Shown here: positions 10,247 through 21,800 of the stretch, in pieces
Layout: every line of letters begins with the position of its first letter
Position numbering within the stretch: the stretch's first letter is position 1
Assembly (NCBI GenBank): GCA_033557465.1
Contig: CM066031.1
Location: forward strand, 1,670,346,800 to 1,670,410,799
DNA: 64,000 bases
Reading direction: 5' to 3'
DNA from: Ichthyophis bannanicus
Taxonomy: Eukaryota > Chordata > Amphibia > Gymnophiona > Ichthyophiidae
Notes under the pieces: model-generated
Database searches by the model: none
What the model was told of the DNA's origin: nothing
The model's input: only the letters and a program-made list of their open reading frames with translations
Translations under genes and position numbers: made by a program

Positions 10247-10340
10247 CCCTAGCTAAGATGCCGGGGAGATCCCCCTCCAAGGGTTCCTCATCTTCCTATG
10301 GATCTCAGGCATCCATTCAGGGAAGGTGGGCAGGAGTTGT

Positions 10341-13213
10341 TTAAGAATGGAACAGGTGTCTGAGGACAGCCTGACCAAACAAGGCATCCCGGCGGGAGTC
10401 CTTGTCCAAGCAGTAATGGGCTGTGAAGGTATGAACCGAGGCCCAAGTGGCTGCTCGACAGATCTGATCGATGGATACAGAATGAAGATGAGCCATAGAT
10501 GTGGCCATGGCTCTCACATTGTGAGCTGTGACATGGCCTTCCAGAGAAAGGTTCTTACTCTGGTAAGCAAAAGAAATACACTGAGCAATCCAATTGGACA
10601 GTGTTCTTTTTGAGACTGGAAGTCCTAAATGAGAAGGATCAAAAGCAACAAAAAGTTGAGAAGACTTTCTATGTTGCTGTGTCCTGTGGATGTAAAAGGC
10701 AAGAGCTCTTTTACAATCTAAGGTATGTAGGTTCCTCTCTGCACTGGATGCATGAGGAGCTGGAAAAAAGACAGGTAGATATACCTCTTGATTAAGATGA
10801 AAAGGTGAGACCACTTTAGGCATAAAGTGGGGATTTGTCCTAAGGACTACCTTATCATGATGGAACCTTGTATAAGGTGGATTAGCCACTAAAGCCTGCA
10901 GTTCACTGATGCGGCGAGCAGAAGTGATTGCAATAAGGAAAATGACTTTCCAGGAAAGAACTTTCAAGGAGGTAGTGGCTAAGGGTTCAAAGGATGGCTT
11001 CATAAGCTGACCAAGAACCACGTTTAAGTCCCATGCCACTGGAGGAGGCCGAATGGGAGGTTTAGTTAAAGTTAGACCTCTTATGAATCTTGCAATAAGA
11101 GGATGAGAGAAAACAGGTTGTCCATTGATAGGCTGAAGAGATGCTGCAATAGCACTCAAATGGACCCTTACAGAATTGGTTTTAAGTCCTGCATTGGAAA
11201 GATGCAGGAGATATTCGAGTAAGAATTCAAAGGTAGTGCTAGAGGGTTAAGACCCTTTTCAGCACACCAAATGGAAAATCTTTTCCGTTTAAAAGCATAA
11301 GAACGCCTGGTGGAAGGTTTCCTAGATGCATGGAGGATATCCTTCACCTGTTGAGAAAGATTGAAGTCTTGAAGGTCTAGGCCTTCAGTAACCAAGCTCT
11401 GAGGTGAAGGGACTTGGGGTTTGGGTGCCACAAAGTCCCCTCCTCTTGAGACAGAAGGTCTGGAGCAGCTCCTAGATCCAGGGAGGGTGCCTGGGAGAGA
11501 TGCAGAAGTAGAGGATACCACACTTGGCATGGCCAGCATGGAGCTATGAGGATCATAGATCCTTGATCCCTCTGAAGTTTGAATAGAGTCTTGGGAATCA
11601 AAGGAATGGGTGGAAAGGCATACAGGAAGGCCTGACCCCAATGAAGGAGGAAGGCATCCTTGGCCTGAGCTCCCTGACACGGGATTCTGGAACAGAACCA
11701 GGGACGTTTGGCATTGCATGGACTTGCAAACAGGTCTATGTCCGGGGTTCCCCATTTCTGAAAGATTCTGAGTACCTGATCCATGTGCAGGGACCATTCG
11801 TGTGGAAGCAGAACTCGACTGAGTCTGTCTGCCCAAGAGTTTTGGATTCCTGGGAGGTACACTGCCAGGAGATGGATTTGATGCTCTCTGGCGAAGTCCC
11901 ACAATTTTAGAGCTTCGTTGCAAAGCGACAGAGAGCCAGTCCCTCCTTGTTTGTTTATGTAGAACATGGCTACTTGATTGTCGATATGAACAAGGACTGT
12001 CATGTTGATGAGGAGGTTATGAAAGACCTTAAGAGCAAGGAAAATTGCTCGCAGCTCCAAAAGGTTGATATGAAGGGTGGCCTCCTGTGGAGACCAAGTG
12101 CCCTGAGTGGAGAGGTCTTGGAGATGAGCTCCCCAACCTCTTTGGGAGGCATCTGTAGTGAGAGTTGTTTGGGGTAACAAAGGTTGGAAGGGGGCCCCCA
12201 ACAACAGATTTTGAGTGGATATCCACCATTGCAGAGACCAAAAAAGACGTTTTGAGGTTGCTATTTGGTCTGAGAGAGCTCCTGATGCTTGGGTCCACTG
12301 GGTGGCCAAGGTCCATTGAGCTGCTCTCATATGTAGGCGAGCATAAGGCACCACATGAACTGTGGATGCCATGTGGCCTAGCAGTTGTAGCATCTCCCTG
12401 GCAGTCAAGTGGCTTCTGGACTGAATTTGAGAGGCCAATTGCACTAGATGGTGGCAACGGGCCTGAGGAAGATAGGCCCTTGCAGTGGTGGTATCTAGCC
12501 AGGCCACTATGAATTCTAGGGACTGAGTAGGGGTGAGTTGAGACTTTGGCAGATTGATGACAAGTCCCAGATACTGCAGTATGCGTCTGGTGTGGTCCAG
12601 GGAAGTCTGAACCTCGGACTGAGATGGAGCTCGGATGAACCAGTCGTCCAGGTATGGGAAGACAAAGATTCCCAGAGTGCGTAGAAATGCAGCTACTATT
12701 GCCATGCATTTGGTAAATACCCTTGGAGCAGAGGCTAGACCGAAGGGAAGTACTCTGTATTGGAAATGTTTTCCCTGGAACAGAAACCGTAGGAATTTTC
12801 TGTGGGATGGATGGATGAGTATATGTGTGTACGCATCCTTGAGATCTAGAGAACAAAGCCAGTCCTGACTCTGTAGGTATGGAAGGAGAGTGCCTAGAGA
12901 AAGCATCTTGAATTTCTCCTTGTATAGGAATTTGTTCAATTCTCTGAGATCCAGAATGGGTCTGTACCCCCCTGTTTTCTTGGGAATGAGAAAATAAGGG
13001 GAGTAAAAACCTTACCCTTGTTGAGGAAGAGGAACCTCTTCTATTGCCTTTTGGGCGAGAAGAGTGGTCACCTCCTGGCCCAACAGGTACAGGAGAGATG
13101 GGGGAGAATTGAATTGTCTCACCATGGTATGGGGAGGAAGGCTGGAGAAATGTAGTTTGTAGCCCTCTCTGATGATAGAGAGGGTCCACTGTTCTGATGT
13201 GATTTGTTCCCAT
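10341..13213 (-). pseudogene. YR recombinase of DIRS copy C with long upstream overlapping frame
   Basis: The catalytic part (11159-10341, 272 codons) is intact. It has S-A-R-R-I-S-E-L, A-H-N-V-R and H-T-F-T-A-H-Y-C-L-D, giving the R-H-R-Y set of tyrosine recombinases. The N-terminal DNA-binding part lies in frame 11923-11168, one frameshift away. Further upstream the same register is open from a Met at 13213 to 12029, right across the RT gene. Its first residues (M-G-T-N-H-I-R) match the starts at 27269 in D and 57460 in I. The YR protein of this family may therefore carry a very long Ser/Pro-rich N-terminal extension. Confidence 0.8.
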
Positions 13214-13270
13214 CTGGGAGCAAAATGAGTTAACCTTCCTGGGATGGTGAGAGGCTCTTGTTGTTGCAGA
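11377..13270 (-). pseudogene. RT-RNaseH-methylase of DIRS copy C
   Basis: The open frame 12939-11377 (520 codons) begins inside the RT fingers, just after a frameshift near 13008. It has the catalytic Y-L-D-D at about residue 87-90, RNase H motifs (TTDAS, LELRAI, HIDNQ, WADRLSR) and the methylase-like DLFAS and YAFPP segments, ending R-A-W-L-L-K-A. The stretch 13010-13270 encodes the missing RT N-terminus in another frame. Copy F is inserted immediately upstream, at the gag/RT boundary. Confidence 0.85.
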
Positions 13271-13775
13271 GCCAGAAAACAGAAATTAGACCTTACCTGC
13301 TAATTGTCTTTCCTTGAGATCTCTCCGGGCCCGTCCAGGAACAAGTGGGTGATCAACCTTCTCCAGCAACTGAGGACTGAAATCTCAAACTTTGAAGAGC
13401 TGGCATCTGGCTCCCTCTGCTGGCCACTGTCAGTCTAACCTTAACAAAGCAGATGAAGAGTAGTGCCCAATAACGAAAGGAAACTAGACAAAATAGGGAA
13501 GATAACAAAAAACAGTAGCTTTCCGTGAGGCTGATAGGAAGAACGAAACCACAGCAGCTCCGCTGCTATATGACGTAACAGTCAAAACGCCAAGGTCGTT
13601 CATTTGGTTTTTTTGGGGTTTTTTTGCTAGCACATAAACAACCAACGAGTCAAAAGGCAACCCATGAACGAGAACAGAAACAATACTCGAGAAACCGTGG
13701 CGCGGACTCCATCGCCAACAACAGAGTATTCGTAGACTCCCGCGCCACATTGAAATTCGACAAAAACCTGGGAGG

Positions 13776-13878
13776 GTCCTGGACGGGCCCGGAGAGATCT
13801 CAAGGAAAGACAATTAGCAGGTAAGGTCTAATTTCTGTTTCCTTATCGTCTCTCCGGGTCCGTCCAGGAACAAGTGGG
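13776..13878. repeat. ICR of DIRS copy F
   Basis: The reverse complement of the left edge (ending GGTAAGGTCTAATTTCTG) is joined to the reverse complement of the right edge (TTCCTTATCGTCTCTCCGGG). The junction gives the circle sequence AAGGAAACAGAAATTAG. It lies directly downstream of the YR relic, as in the other DIRS copies. Confidence 0.8.
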
Positions 13879-13889
13879 AAGTACCAGAG

Positions 13890-15060
13890 CAGTATCTAAC
13901 CACGGGAGGGACCGAAGAGGCCCGCTATGACGGCCGACGCCTCCACACAGGCATGTCTCCTGGCCAAGCCATCTAGCCTGCAATGCTCCGCAAACGTGAG
14001 ACGCGACGACCACGTAGCCTCCCGAGAAAAGTCACCGGCGTTACTCAAGGAGACGCCGCCCAAGACGTCGCTTGGCCGCACGTAGAATATGTACGAAGGC
14101 CCCCCCCCCCCCGGAGGGACCGCCTCCGCGTCCTGATAGGACACCACAATCGCTTGTGTCACTGAACTAGCCAGGGACGACTGAGATGCGGCTGCGTCCT
14201 ACCTAGGCCCGGCAAAGAAAACAACCGGCCCGACTCCCGGAAAGACGCAGTCTTTTGGAGGCATCTCCGTAGCAAGCGGAGAACGTCGACACTGAAATGA
14301 TCGCCCCCGATCCAAAAAGAGGGGAGAGATAGACTGAGCGACATAGAATGTAGAGAAGAGCTTCGGAAGAAAGGAGGGAACCGTCCGCAACAGCACCCTG
14401 TCGGCCGACCTATGCAGAAAAGGAGCCCTACCCAATAGGACGTGGGACACAAGGCCCCCAAGAAGGGCATTTTCCAAGAAGTTCCCTGAGTGATATATCG
14501 CTATTTGGGCGAAAAAGAGGTCGCACAACGCCTCAAATAGCGAAACAAAGCCACGGGGTAGCCACACCGCGAAGAGGGGAATGAAAGTACTGAACTGCTT
14601 GAAAGAAAAAACGAAGCCCAGCTGGATGAGCTGCCAGATGAACCCTGAAAGGAAGAGAATGTCCCTAAGTGCCCCCAGAGAGGGTGGAGGACGAAGCCCG
14701 CACTCAACCCGTCCTGAAGAACGTTCGGAACCAAGGTCGGTTCCGAGGTCGGAGTACTGTTCGCGAGGTCGGAGTACTGTTCCGCGCACCAAACACCCAG
14801 CAAGACGCCATACTCGAACAGAAGCTAGGGACGTGGAGCGCCAGCGAGCCGGCAACCCAGTGGCGCTGACCGAAGGGGAAGAACCGTTCCGGATCAACTG
14901 GTCCCCATTAAGAGCCAACTGGTCCCTTTGAATAGCCAAGCCGTAAGAGCGAAGCGATCCACCTTGGGCATGAGCAGAGGCCCCTGAAACAGAAGAGTCT
15001 CCCGCAAGGAAAACCTGCAAGGCTGTTTGACGAGAAGACGCACAAGATCCGTATACCATG
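13890..15060 (-). pseudogene. YR recombinase relic of DIRS copy F
   Basis: Translated fragments resemble the YR of copy G: L-R-T-V-P-S-F-L-P-K-L-F-S-T-F (G has L-R-P-V-P-S-F-L-P-K-V-S-S-P-F) in frame 15059-14199, and the C-terminal L-T-F-A-E-H-C-R-L-D-G-L-A motif in frame 14162-13896. The Tyr of the H-Y-R-L-D motif reads Cys here. Multiple frameshifts and stops make it non-functional. Confidence 0.65.
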
Positions 15061-15700
15061 CCCTACTGGGCCACTCCTGTGCCATGATAATAACGAGTCC
15101 GCAGCGACCCGCCATTCGCCGAATCACTATGCCGATCATTGGCCATGGAGGGAACACATAAAGAGGAGCCGCCGGTGGCCATGTCTGCACCAGACTGTCG
15201 AGACCTTCCAACCTGCGCCACCCCAAGGAGCTTCGGCAGTGCAGAAGGTAACCAAGAGAACCTATCAACGGCGGCAGGAGCAAATCGTGAAACACCGCAG
15301 CGGCCAGCACCCCAACTCCAGGGTCCACCACAGGCCTGCTGAGGAACTCCGCCTGGACATTGTCGCGACCTGCGATACGGACCGCGGACAGGCTATGAAA
15401 AAACTTCTGCCCCTGATATGAGCTGCAGACTCCGCTGCAACGACTCCGTGCTGCCAGTTCCACCTGGATGAGAGAGCTAGGACACCGTCACCACCTATTC
15501 GGAGAAAAAACACGCACCGCTTCGACTGGTATCAGAGGAAGAAACATTTTGTAGCGCTAAAACACTGCCCGGAATCCTACCAGAGGTAGGGAAGAACTCC
15601 GGAGCTCTGACGGCCAAGGCCCCTGAGCTCAGGTCGCCAGCCAAAGATCTCCGTAACGGACGAGACTGGTATCAGCCATAAGCATCCCCTAGTCGGGCTG
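14894..15700 (-). pseudogene. RNaseH end and methylase-like tail of DIRS copy F
   Basis: Frame 15463-14894 reads I-A-G-R-D-N-V-Q-A-E-F-L-S-R-P, the last RNase H motif (Glu for the usual Asp), then L-Y-V-F-P-P-W-P-M-I-G, the methylase-like FPP motif. It ends with F-A-L-T-A-W-L-F-K-G. The order and spacing match residues 812-970 of the G protein. The RT core is absent, removed by a deletion between about 15700 and 15840. Confidence 0.7.
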
Positions 15701-15839
15701 ATGTAAGGGAAACTCACCCTTCGAGGAATCGGAACCAGGCACCCCTGGAGACGGTCGGAAAACGGCGGTCAATCGGGGCAACCGGTATGCCAAGGGAAAG
15801 TCTTGAGGATTCCAGCACGCTGACAACGCTCGATGTAAC

Positions 15840-16580
15840 ATCCTCATGTGGGCCCTTGCCCACAGCACGCGGACGAAGTGCGTCGCCATGGAACCGAGGA
15901 GCCGCGGATAGTGCTACGCAGTCGACACTCGGAGAAGCAAGAGGGTCCGCATTGATGACCAGATGTCAACCCCTTGCTTACCGGCAGGAAAAGAATCCTG
16001 ACTCGGATCTCGAACACCGTCGCTATGGATGTTGTTCTAACAAAACGCACTAGAGCGTAGAAGGGATCGGCCACATACGCCGCCGCTGACTCAAGAGGAG
16101 CCCTAGCCGCCGGCCCGGAGCGGGGAAGTGAAGCCCCCCGAACCCACCGAATAGAGCCTCTGGAAACAGAAGCTGCACATACAGCCCCCTCAGCGACAGA
16201 ACACAAGACGCAAAAGTCTGCTTCAAGCGAGTCCTTAACCTACTATCCTGCAGGTCCTGTAGAGCGGCACCACCTACTACCGGGATAGTGGTTGACTTAG
16301 CTACGGCCGCCACGAATACATCCACCTTAGGGAAGCGCAAAAGAGTCTAGCTCCTGTTGCGGCAGTGGATACAAGCGACCCATAATCCGTGCCCCACGCA
16401 AGGAAGCCTCCGGGCATTCCGATTCCGACACCATCTGTCGCTTCATCCCGCGCACAGGGAGCACCTGTGGCCGGACTTGAAGCCTTGAAGAAGCGAATCC
16501 TCTAAAGGCCCATGTGGGGACACCAGGAAGGCCAGAAACTAGATAAACTATTCCAGCATTTTTGCCAAAATATTGCAATT
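15840..16580 (-). pseudogene. gag-like fragment of DIRS copy F
   Basis: Frame 16340-16050 begins F-P-K-V-D-V-F-V-A-A-V-A-K-S-T-T-I-P-V and aligns with S-P-K-I-D-A-A-V-S-A-V-T-K-K-T-T-I-P-V in the gag part of copy G. Frame 16578-16327 supplies the preceding E-S-E-C-P-E portion. Several frames are needed, so it is a relic. Confidence 0.6.
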
Positions 16581-16584
16581 AAGT

Positions 16585-17930
16585 AAAAGGTTCTCTGACC
16601 AGATGAAGTTCTGGCAGTTATGAATTCTCACTGCTTTAGGAATAAAAAGGACTTTGTCTCCCCCTTACCATAGCTTTTACTGACGGTAACTTCGGTGCGG
16701 GGATCATTGGTCCGACAAAAAAAATGTTTGAGGAACTTGTCCTGTGTTTAGAGTTCACCTATTGGTTTAATTACAGCTGAAGCTGGGGTTTGAACTCTAG
16801 ACCTCCAGCACTAGAGTTAATGAACATCATCTCTGAGCCACCAGCAGCTCCTTATCTATGTATATGGCTTTTGGGCTTGGTGAACCTTTAAGTCCATGGG
16901 GTTCTGACTCGATTCATGTATCTTGTAAAGGCCAGTAGTGGTCAACTCTAGCATGGAACAATTAAATTGACCCCACCTATACAGAACTGGACCATAGAAA
17001 GGTCCATATTAAAAGTACACAAACCGTGTAAGTATGCCCAGAAAAGGAATGAAGGCAATAAACCCCATAGACCAAGTAATAATGTAAGGAACCAATGCCA
17101 AAAACTGCATTGGGCAGACCAACAAAGGGTACATAAACCATAGTCACACATCCTGTATGTGAATATACTCATGAAGAACACACAAAGTAAAAATTCAAAC
17201 AAAAAATGCACTATCCTGCGCAAGGAAGCTAGCTGAAAGTAAGAGACTCAGGGTTCACCCAGGAAACTGTCAATGCCTAAAAGGGGACAGCAAACGTGGC
17301 AAAGTGAAGGTCCACTTAATGCAAAATAAAACAGCATAATGGAAGTGACAAATTGCATATAAAAATACTATGAAATGGAGTAGCTGATTCTGCTGAAACA
17401 CTGAAAGTGTCAGGTTCATTTGAAAGAATGTTATGGCCAAGGCAAGAGCCATAAGGAGAGCCATTTAAAGATCCATTTCACACCAAAATGAAATACAACT
17501 GGAAAAACAATCCATAGGCATCAACCCAAGAAGTTAAAGGCAGATACATTGGTGGAAACTATAAAAAAATGCTGATAAGATAGCAAGGGAACATGAGAGA
17601 AAAAAATGTGTATGTACATAAATAAAAACACAGCGCATGGGGTAGATGAGCATGTGTTAGAACATATGGCTACTGTGAGAGGGTTATACATGAAAGGAAA
17701 GGAGAAGGACACGGACTGCCAGGGATGAGCCCTCTGCTCCGGAGACTAATTCCCTTGTGAGGCAGGCTCTGCCTCCAGAAACCAAAGGAAGCAAAACGGC
17801 TACAGCACCGGAGGTGCACAGCACTAGAGCTGCCCTTTAATCGCCAACGGTAGTATTATGATAATGGTAATCCGTGCCCTGTTTTCAATGATTTATTCAT
17901 TTATGTAGTTTTTCCAACTGCCCTGCTAGG
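16585..17930. other. Non-coding stretch in DIRS F, probable inserted repeats
   Basis: There is no convincing ORF. At 16775-16850 a piece reads GGGGTTTGAACTCTAGACC followed by a short tRNA-SINE-like segment, suggesting an inverted SINE fragment. The remaining AT-rich sequence has no recognised termini. It interrupts the gag region of F. Confidence 0.4.
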
Positions 17931-18639
17931 ACAGATAAAAGGGCGCCAGAGGTAAAGATTTCCTCACTGTACCCAGGAATAGGAGAGCCTTCGCCCCTTT
18001 CCTCATGTCATCTGTTATCTAACCTGAAGAGCCCAGGCTATTGGAGCTGCAGCAGCCCGGGCTGCCGTTCCCGCCAAAACGAACCGCTTTGAAGGCCTGC
18101 TGTGAAGGCCGGCTCTATGCCCGAGAGGCCCTAACGCCAAGCGGAGCAACTCAAATCAAACTTTAATACCCAGCAAAATCGGAGGATGAAAAACCATCGT
18201 CAAATCGGCCCGTCAGAACCACCGCGGGAAAAACAAAACCAACTGAGGAGAAAGAAAAATGGCCGCCGGCACCCACAAAGCTACGAACAAGCAGAAAAAA
18301 ATGACCAACCTTAAGAAGAAATGAATCTTCTCCTTCAGCTCTTGGCACCCACTGCTAGTGGGGAAGGAAGCTGAGCACCGGAGGCAGCAGGCAGGTATCT
18401 GGGGCTCCCAGCACCACACTGCTCTCTGCTCTACTATACGGAGCTGAAATTTGAGACAGGCTCTGCCTCTTCAGCTCCGTGCCTCTGAGCACCGTTAAAA
18501 AGTTGTCGGCTGCAATCGCTACTGGAAGGGACCCTGCTAGGACCCCTGGTTCCATAAACACAAAAAGAAAGAAATTAAAATTGCTAAGCCTTAAACATCT
18601 GAAGGGGGGAGCCCGCCAGGAACACGTCCTTCAGCTGCT

Positions 18640-18777
18640 GAGGACTGAAAAGACTAACAGTGGCCAGCAGAGGGAGCCAGATGCCAGCTCTTCAAAGTTT
18701 GAGATTTCAGTCCTCAGTTGCTGGAGAAGGTTGATCACCCACTTGTTCCTGGACGGGCCCGGAGAGACGATAAGGAA
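18640..18777 (-). repeat. Right terminal inverted repeat of DIRS copy F
   Basis: GGCCAGCAGAGGGAGCCAGA through GGAGAAGGTTGATCACCCAC to the end at 18777 is the inverse of 13330-13440. Copies G and H keep only the general layout, not this sequence, so it is subfamily-specific. Confidence 0.75.
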
Positions 18778-18799
18778 GGTTAAGTTCTCTAGAATCAAG

Positions 18800-20615
18800 T
18801 CAAAAACTCTGAGGGGGTTGGGACTGCTGGACTGTAGCAGCCCCTGTAGACTTTGTTCTGGCCTGTTTAGATTGCTGACGCTTAGGAGCAAAGCGAACTT
18901 GGGAAGATTGCTGGCCAGTATTTGTGGAAAATCTGGTCTTTTTATAGAAAGGCTTCTTAAAAGGTTTTTTCTTGGCAGGGGTAGAGGTAGACTTAGAAAG
19001 TCTATCTAAAGCAGCATTCTCTGCATCCATTTGAGTGGCTTTGATTTGCCACTCCTTGCCAAACAGATTTTCACCTGTACAGGGCAGATTGCCCAAGCCT
19101 TCTTGTACCCAGGGTTCCAAATCAGAGGCCTGGAGCCAAGCAAGTCTGCGAGCAGCTATGGCAATGCCAGAGGCTCTGCTAGCTCCCTCAAAATAGTCAA
19201 AGGCTGCTCTGTTGGAGAACTTTGAAACATCTTGAGCTTGCTTTAGCAAAAGAAGGAACTCCTCCTCCTTATCCTCTGGGATAAAGGGGAGAAAATGACG
19301 TATCTTCAGTGCAATCTCTTTCAAAAACATGCCCATATAGAGGCTGTATGAATTGATTCTGGCAATAAGCATGCTAGCTTGGAAGATTTTTCTACCAAAA
19401 GCATCCAGAGTCCTACATTCTCTTCCTGGAGGGGTAGAAGAGTGCCTTTTGGTACTCTATCTTTTTCATAGCAGACTTCACCACAATAGAGTGGTGAGGA
19501 AGCTGAGTTTTTTGAAAACCAGGAGGAGGAGGAACCCGATACATGGTGTCCAAACGTCGAAAATGTGGAGATAGGGTGAGAGGAGCCTCCCACAAGTCCA
19601 TCATGTGTTCTTGAAGAATTTCATGTATGGGTAAGGTGGCTGCCTCTTTGGGAACCTTAGAGTATCCTAAAATATCCAATTTTTTTGCTCTAGGTTCCTT
19701 TTCAAAGGTTACAGATATGGAGAGTCCTTTAGCTACTTCAATAATGAAGTCTTGAAAGGACAAATCCTCTGGAGGAGACATTCTCCTTTTTGGAGAAGAG
19801 GGCTCCTCAGGAAGAGTAAAAGAGACATCAGCAGAATCATCTGAGGTATCAGAATCTTCAGAAGATTCAAAGTACCGCCTATTTGCTTCCAGAGATCGAT
19901 ACGCGTACCGACTGGTATCGACATCGGGCGTACCGGGAATCGGAGCGATATCGAGAAAATCTCCGGAACCGGAGACCGGAACCGGCATACTACTAGAAGT
20001 AGATGCTCTGGGTACCGGTATCGGTTGCGGTACCGGAGTCGGAACCGATTCTCGCGGTACCGAGGGCGTTGCAGCGTTAATGAAAGCCAGTATGGCCTGC
20101 TGCATGGATTGTACCGTAGTACCCATAGACGCCACAACTGCCTGGATGTCGGTACCGGTGTTAGCCGGTACCCCAGAGCAGTCTAACAGGAGATCGGTCG
20201 AGGCCGTGCCATCGATGTCTACCTGTAATCCTATAGGAGCAGCTTTGGAAGCCGGAGCTTCCCGCCGGGGTTGTTTGGCTGGGGCAGGCTCCTCAGGGTC
20301 AAACCCAAGGGCCTCTCGCTGCTTAGAGGGAGATTTGCCCTTTGAGGATCTGCCTGAAGAATGTTTGGTTACCTGAGATCCATCAGGAGAGGAAGACCTG
20401 GAGGATGTTGATGCTGGAGTATCTGCAGAAAACAGCATATGAAACTTAGCTGCTCTGTTCTGTAAGCCCCGTTTGGACATCAGAGAGCAGGATGGACAAT
20501 CCGGAATGGAATGGTCAGGCCCAAAACATTTAAGACACCACTCATGGGTATCTGTGACTGAAATAGTACTGGTACACTTGGTGCATTTTTTAAAACCAGA
20601 GGCTGGTTTCTCCAT
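18800..20615 (-). pseudogene. gag-like protein of DIRS copy C, one frameshift
   Basis: The start at 20615 is chosen because M-E-K-P-A-S-G-F-K-K-C-T-K-C recurs at this place in I. Domain order: a zinc-finger-like region (C-x2-C, then C-x2-C, D-H, C-x2-C) in residues 10-50; a Ser-rich stretch; a Pro/Val-rich middle with many GGTACC-type codons; an acidic Ser/Asp patch; a conserved helical block (P-P-E-D-L-S-F-Q-D-F-I); and a Lys/Gln-rich tail ending about 18800. Frames 20648-19413 and 19372-18800 differ, so one indel lies between. It probably acts as a nucleocapsid; that role is inferred from position. Confidence 0.75.
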
Positions 20616-20779
20616 GAGGGAGAATCTGAGAAGGCCTAGAGGCCTCACAGAAAAAACACACCAAGTGAGGAAAAAGTAATTTTTTTTTTTTTTTAAAGAA
20701 ATAAATGAAAAAAGACCGGCGGTACCGGTCCGGAATCGGGGAAGGCAGACACGCGGTCAAAGAAACAAATTAAAATAAC

Positions 20780-20985
20780 AATTTCTTCAGCGGTGACAGG
20801 AACACGACCTGCTGGCTCCGCGGAAAATGAGGAGAGTTGGTCAGGAAGGCGGGAAGGCAGCGCGCATGCGCTGTGGGAGGCCCCAAAAGCTTCCTTTCTG
20901 GGAAGCTGGGGAGCTTTCCCGCGCAGGCTCCGTCGGTTCCGACGTACCCATATGTGAGGACTCATTCCTGCTTGTTCCTGGAGAT
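20780..20985 (-). repeat. 5' terminal region of DIRS copy C
   Basis: This is the inverted copy of 9905-10035. It contains GCGCATGCGCTGTGGGAGGC, the palindrome CGTCGGTTCCGACG, CCCATATGTGAGGACTC and the terminal CTTGTTCCTGGAGAT. It is the likely promoter/5' UTR of the minus-strand genes. Confidence 0.75.
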
Positions 20986-21800
20986 TACATCTTCCCGATG
21001 TATCGATATTTCCTTCAATTCTTCCGCACCTTTAAATACCATTTCAGTCATGGGTAACAATCCCTACATCTTCCTCAGTAAAGACTGAAGCAAAGAATTC
21101 ATTCAGTCTCTCCGCTATCGCCTTGTCGCCTCTTAGTGCCCCTTTAACTCCTCTATCATCTAATGGACCAACTGACTCTCACAGGTTTTTTGCTACGAAT
21201 GTACTTGAAAAAAATCTTTATTTCATGTTTTTGCTTCCGCAGCAAGCTTCTTCTCAAATTCTCCTTTTGCCTGCATTATCAATGCCTTGCATTTGTCTTG
21301 CCAGTGCTTGTGCTGTTTCCAGGTTTCATCGTTTGGCTCTTCTTTCCATTTCCTGAAAGATGCTTTTTTGGCAACAGCCTCTCTGACCTCACCTTTAAAC
21401 CATGCTGGCAGTTTTTTGGACTTCCTTCCACTTTTCTTAAAGCGTGGAATACAGCTGGTCTGGGCTTCCAAGATAGTATTTTTCAACAACACCAAAGCTT
21501 GATGTAAGTCTTTAACCTTTGCAACTGCTCCTTTTAGTTTTTTCTTAACTATTTTCCTCATTTTATCATAGTCTCCCTTTCAAAAGTTAAAAGGTAGCAC
21601 TGTGGATTTCCTTACTATCCCTCCTCCACTAATTAAATCAAAAGGCGATCATGCTATGATCACTATTGCCAAGTGGCCCCAACACCCTTATCTCTTGCAC
21701 TAGATCTGGTGTTCCACTAAGGACTAGGTCTAATATGGCTTCATGAACCAGCTGCTCCAAGAAACAGTCATTTATGTCATCTAGGCTTTGTTGCATAACG
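20986..21800 (-). pseudogene. CR1 ORF2: endonuclease end and linker to RT
   Basis: Frame 21826-21638 carries the end of an APE-type endonuclease (D-L-V-L-S-G-T-P-D-L-V, then L-G-N-S-D-H-S-M-I, the conserved S-D-H motif). Frame 21561-21223 carries the Lys-rich linker, with K-K-L-P-A-W-F-K-G-E-V. It continues the RT found at 8595-9875 once DIRS C is removed. Different frames show decay. Confidence 0.8.

Larger units (their letters stand above)
13277..18777 (-). mobile_element. DIRS-c retrotransposon copy F inside DIRS C, internally deleted
   Basis: The left edge reads AAATTAGACCTTACCTGCTA. The right edge ends GAGACGATAAGGAA at 18777, followed by the resumed C sequence GGTTAAGTTCTCTAG. About 110 bp of terminal inverted repeat are shared between 13330-13440 and 18640-18760. 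It carries an ICR, a decayed YR, a methylase/RNaseH tail and a gag fragment, but most of RT is missing. It is the fifth nesting level here (K, B, CR1, C, F). Confidence 0.85.
9876..20985 (-). mobile_element. DIRS-b retrotransposon copy C inside CR1 no. 1, split by DIRS F
   Basis: The pieces are 9876-13276 and 18778-20985. The left edge begins AGCACAGTTACTTACCTG and the right edge ends CTTGTTCCTGGAGAT. The order on the minus strand is 5' end, gag, RT-RH-methylase, YR, ICR, 3' end. CR1 sequence flanks both sides, with at most 2-3 shared bases and no duplication. The inverted terminal repeats (9915-10035 against 20830-20970) are still nearly identical, which implies a fairly young insertion. Frameshifts in RT (about 13008), gag and YR show it is no longer autonomous. 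Confidence 0.9.
8199..21800 (-). mobile_element. CR1-type LINE no. 1 inserted in DIRS B, split by DIRS C
   Basis: The pieces are 8199-9875 and 20986 to about 21800. Read on the minus strand it runs from the end of the endonuclease through a linker, RT and a 3' UTR. It ends in the 8-bp-type terminal repeat CTTATGTTCTTATG (inverted at 8199-8215), a hallmark of CR1 3' ends. It is 5'-truncated, as is usual for target-primed insertion. DIRS C interrupts it between the linker and RT, and the two sides are colinear with the second CR1 at 37145. Confidence 0.85.
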
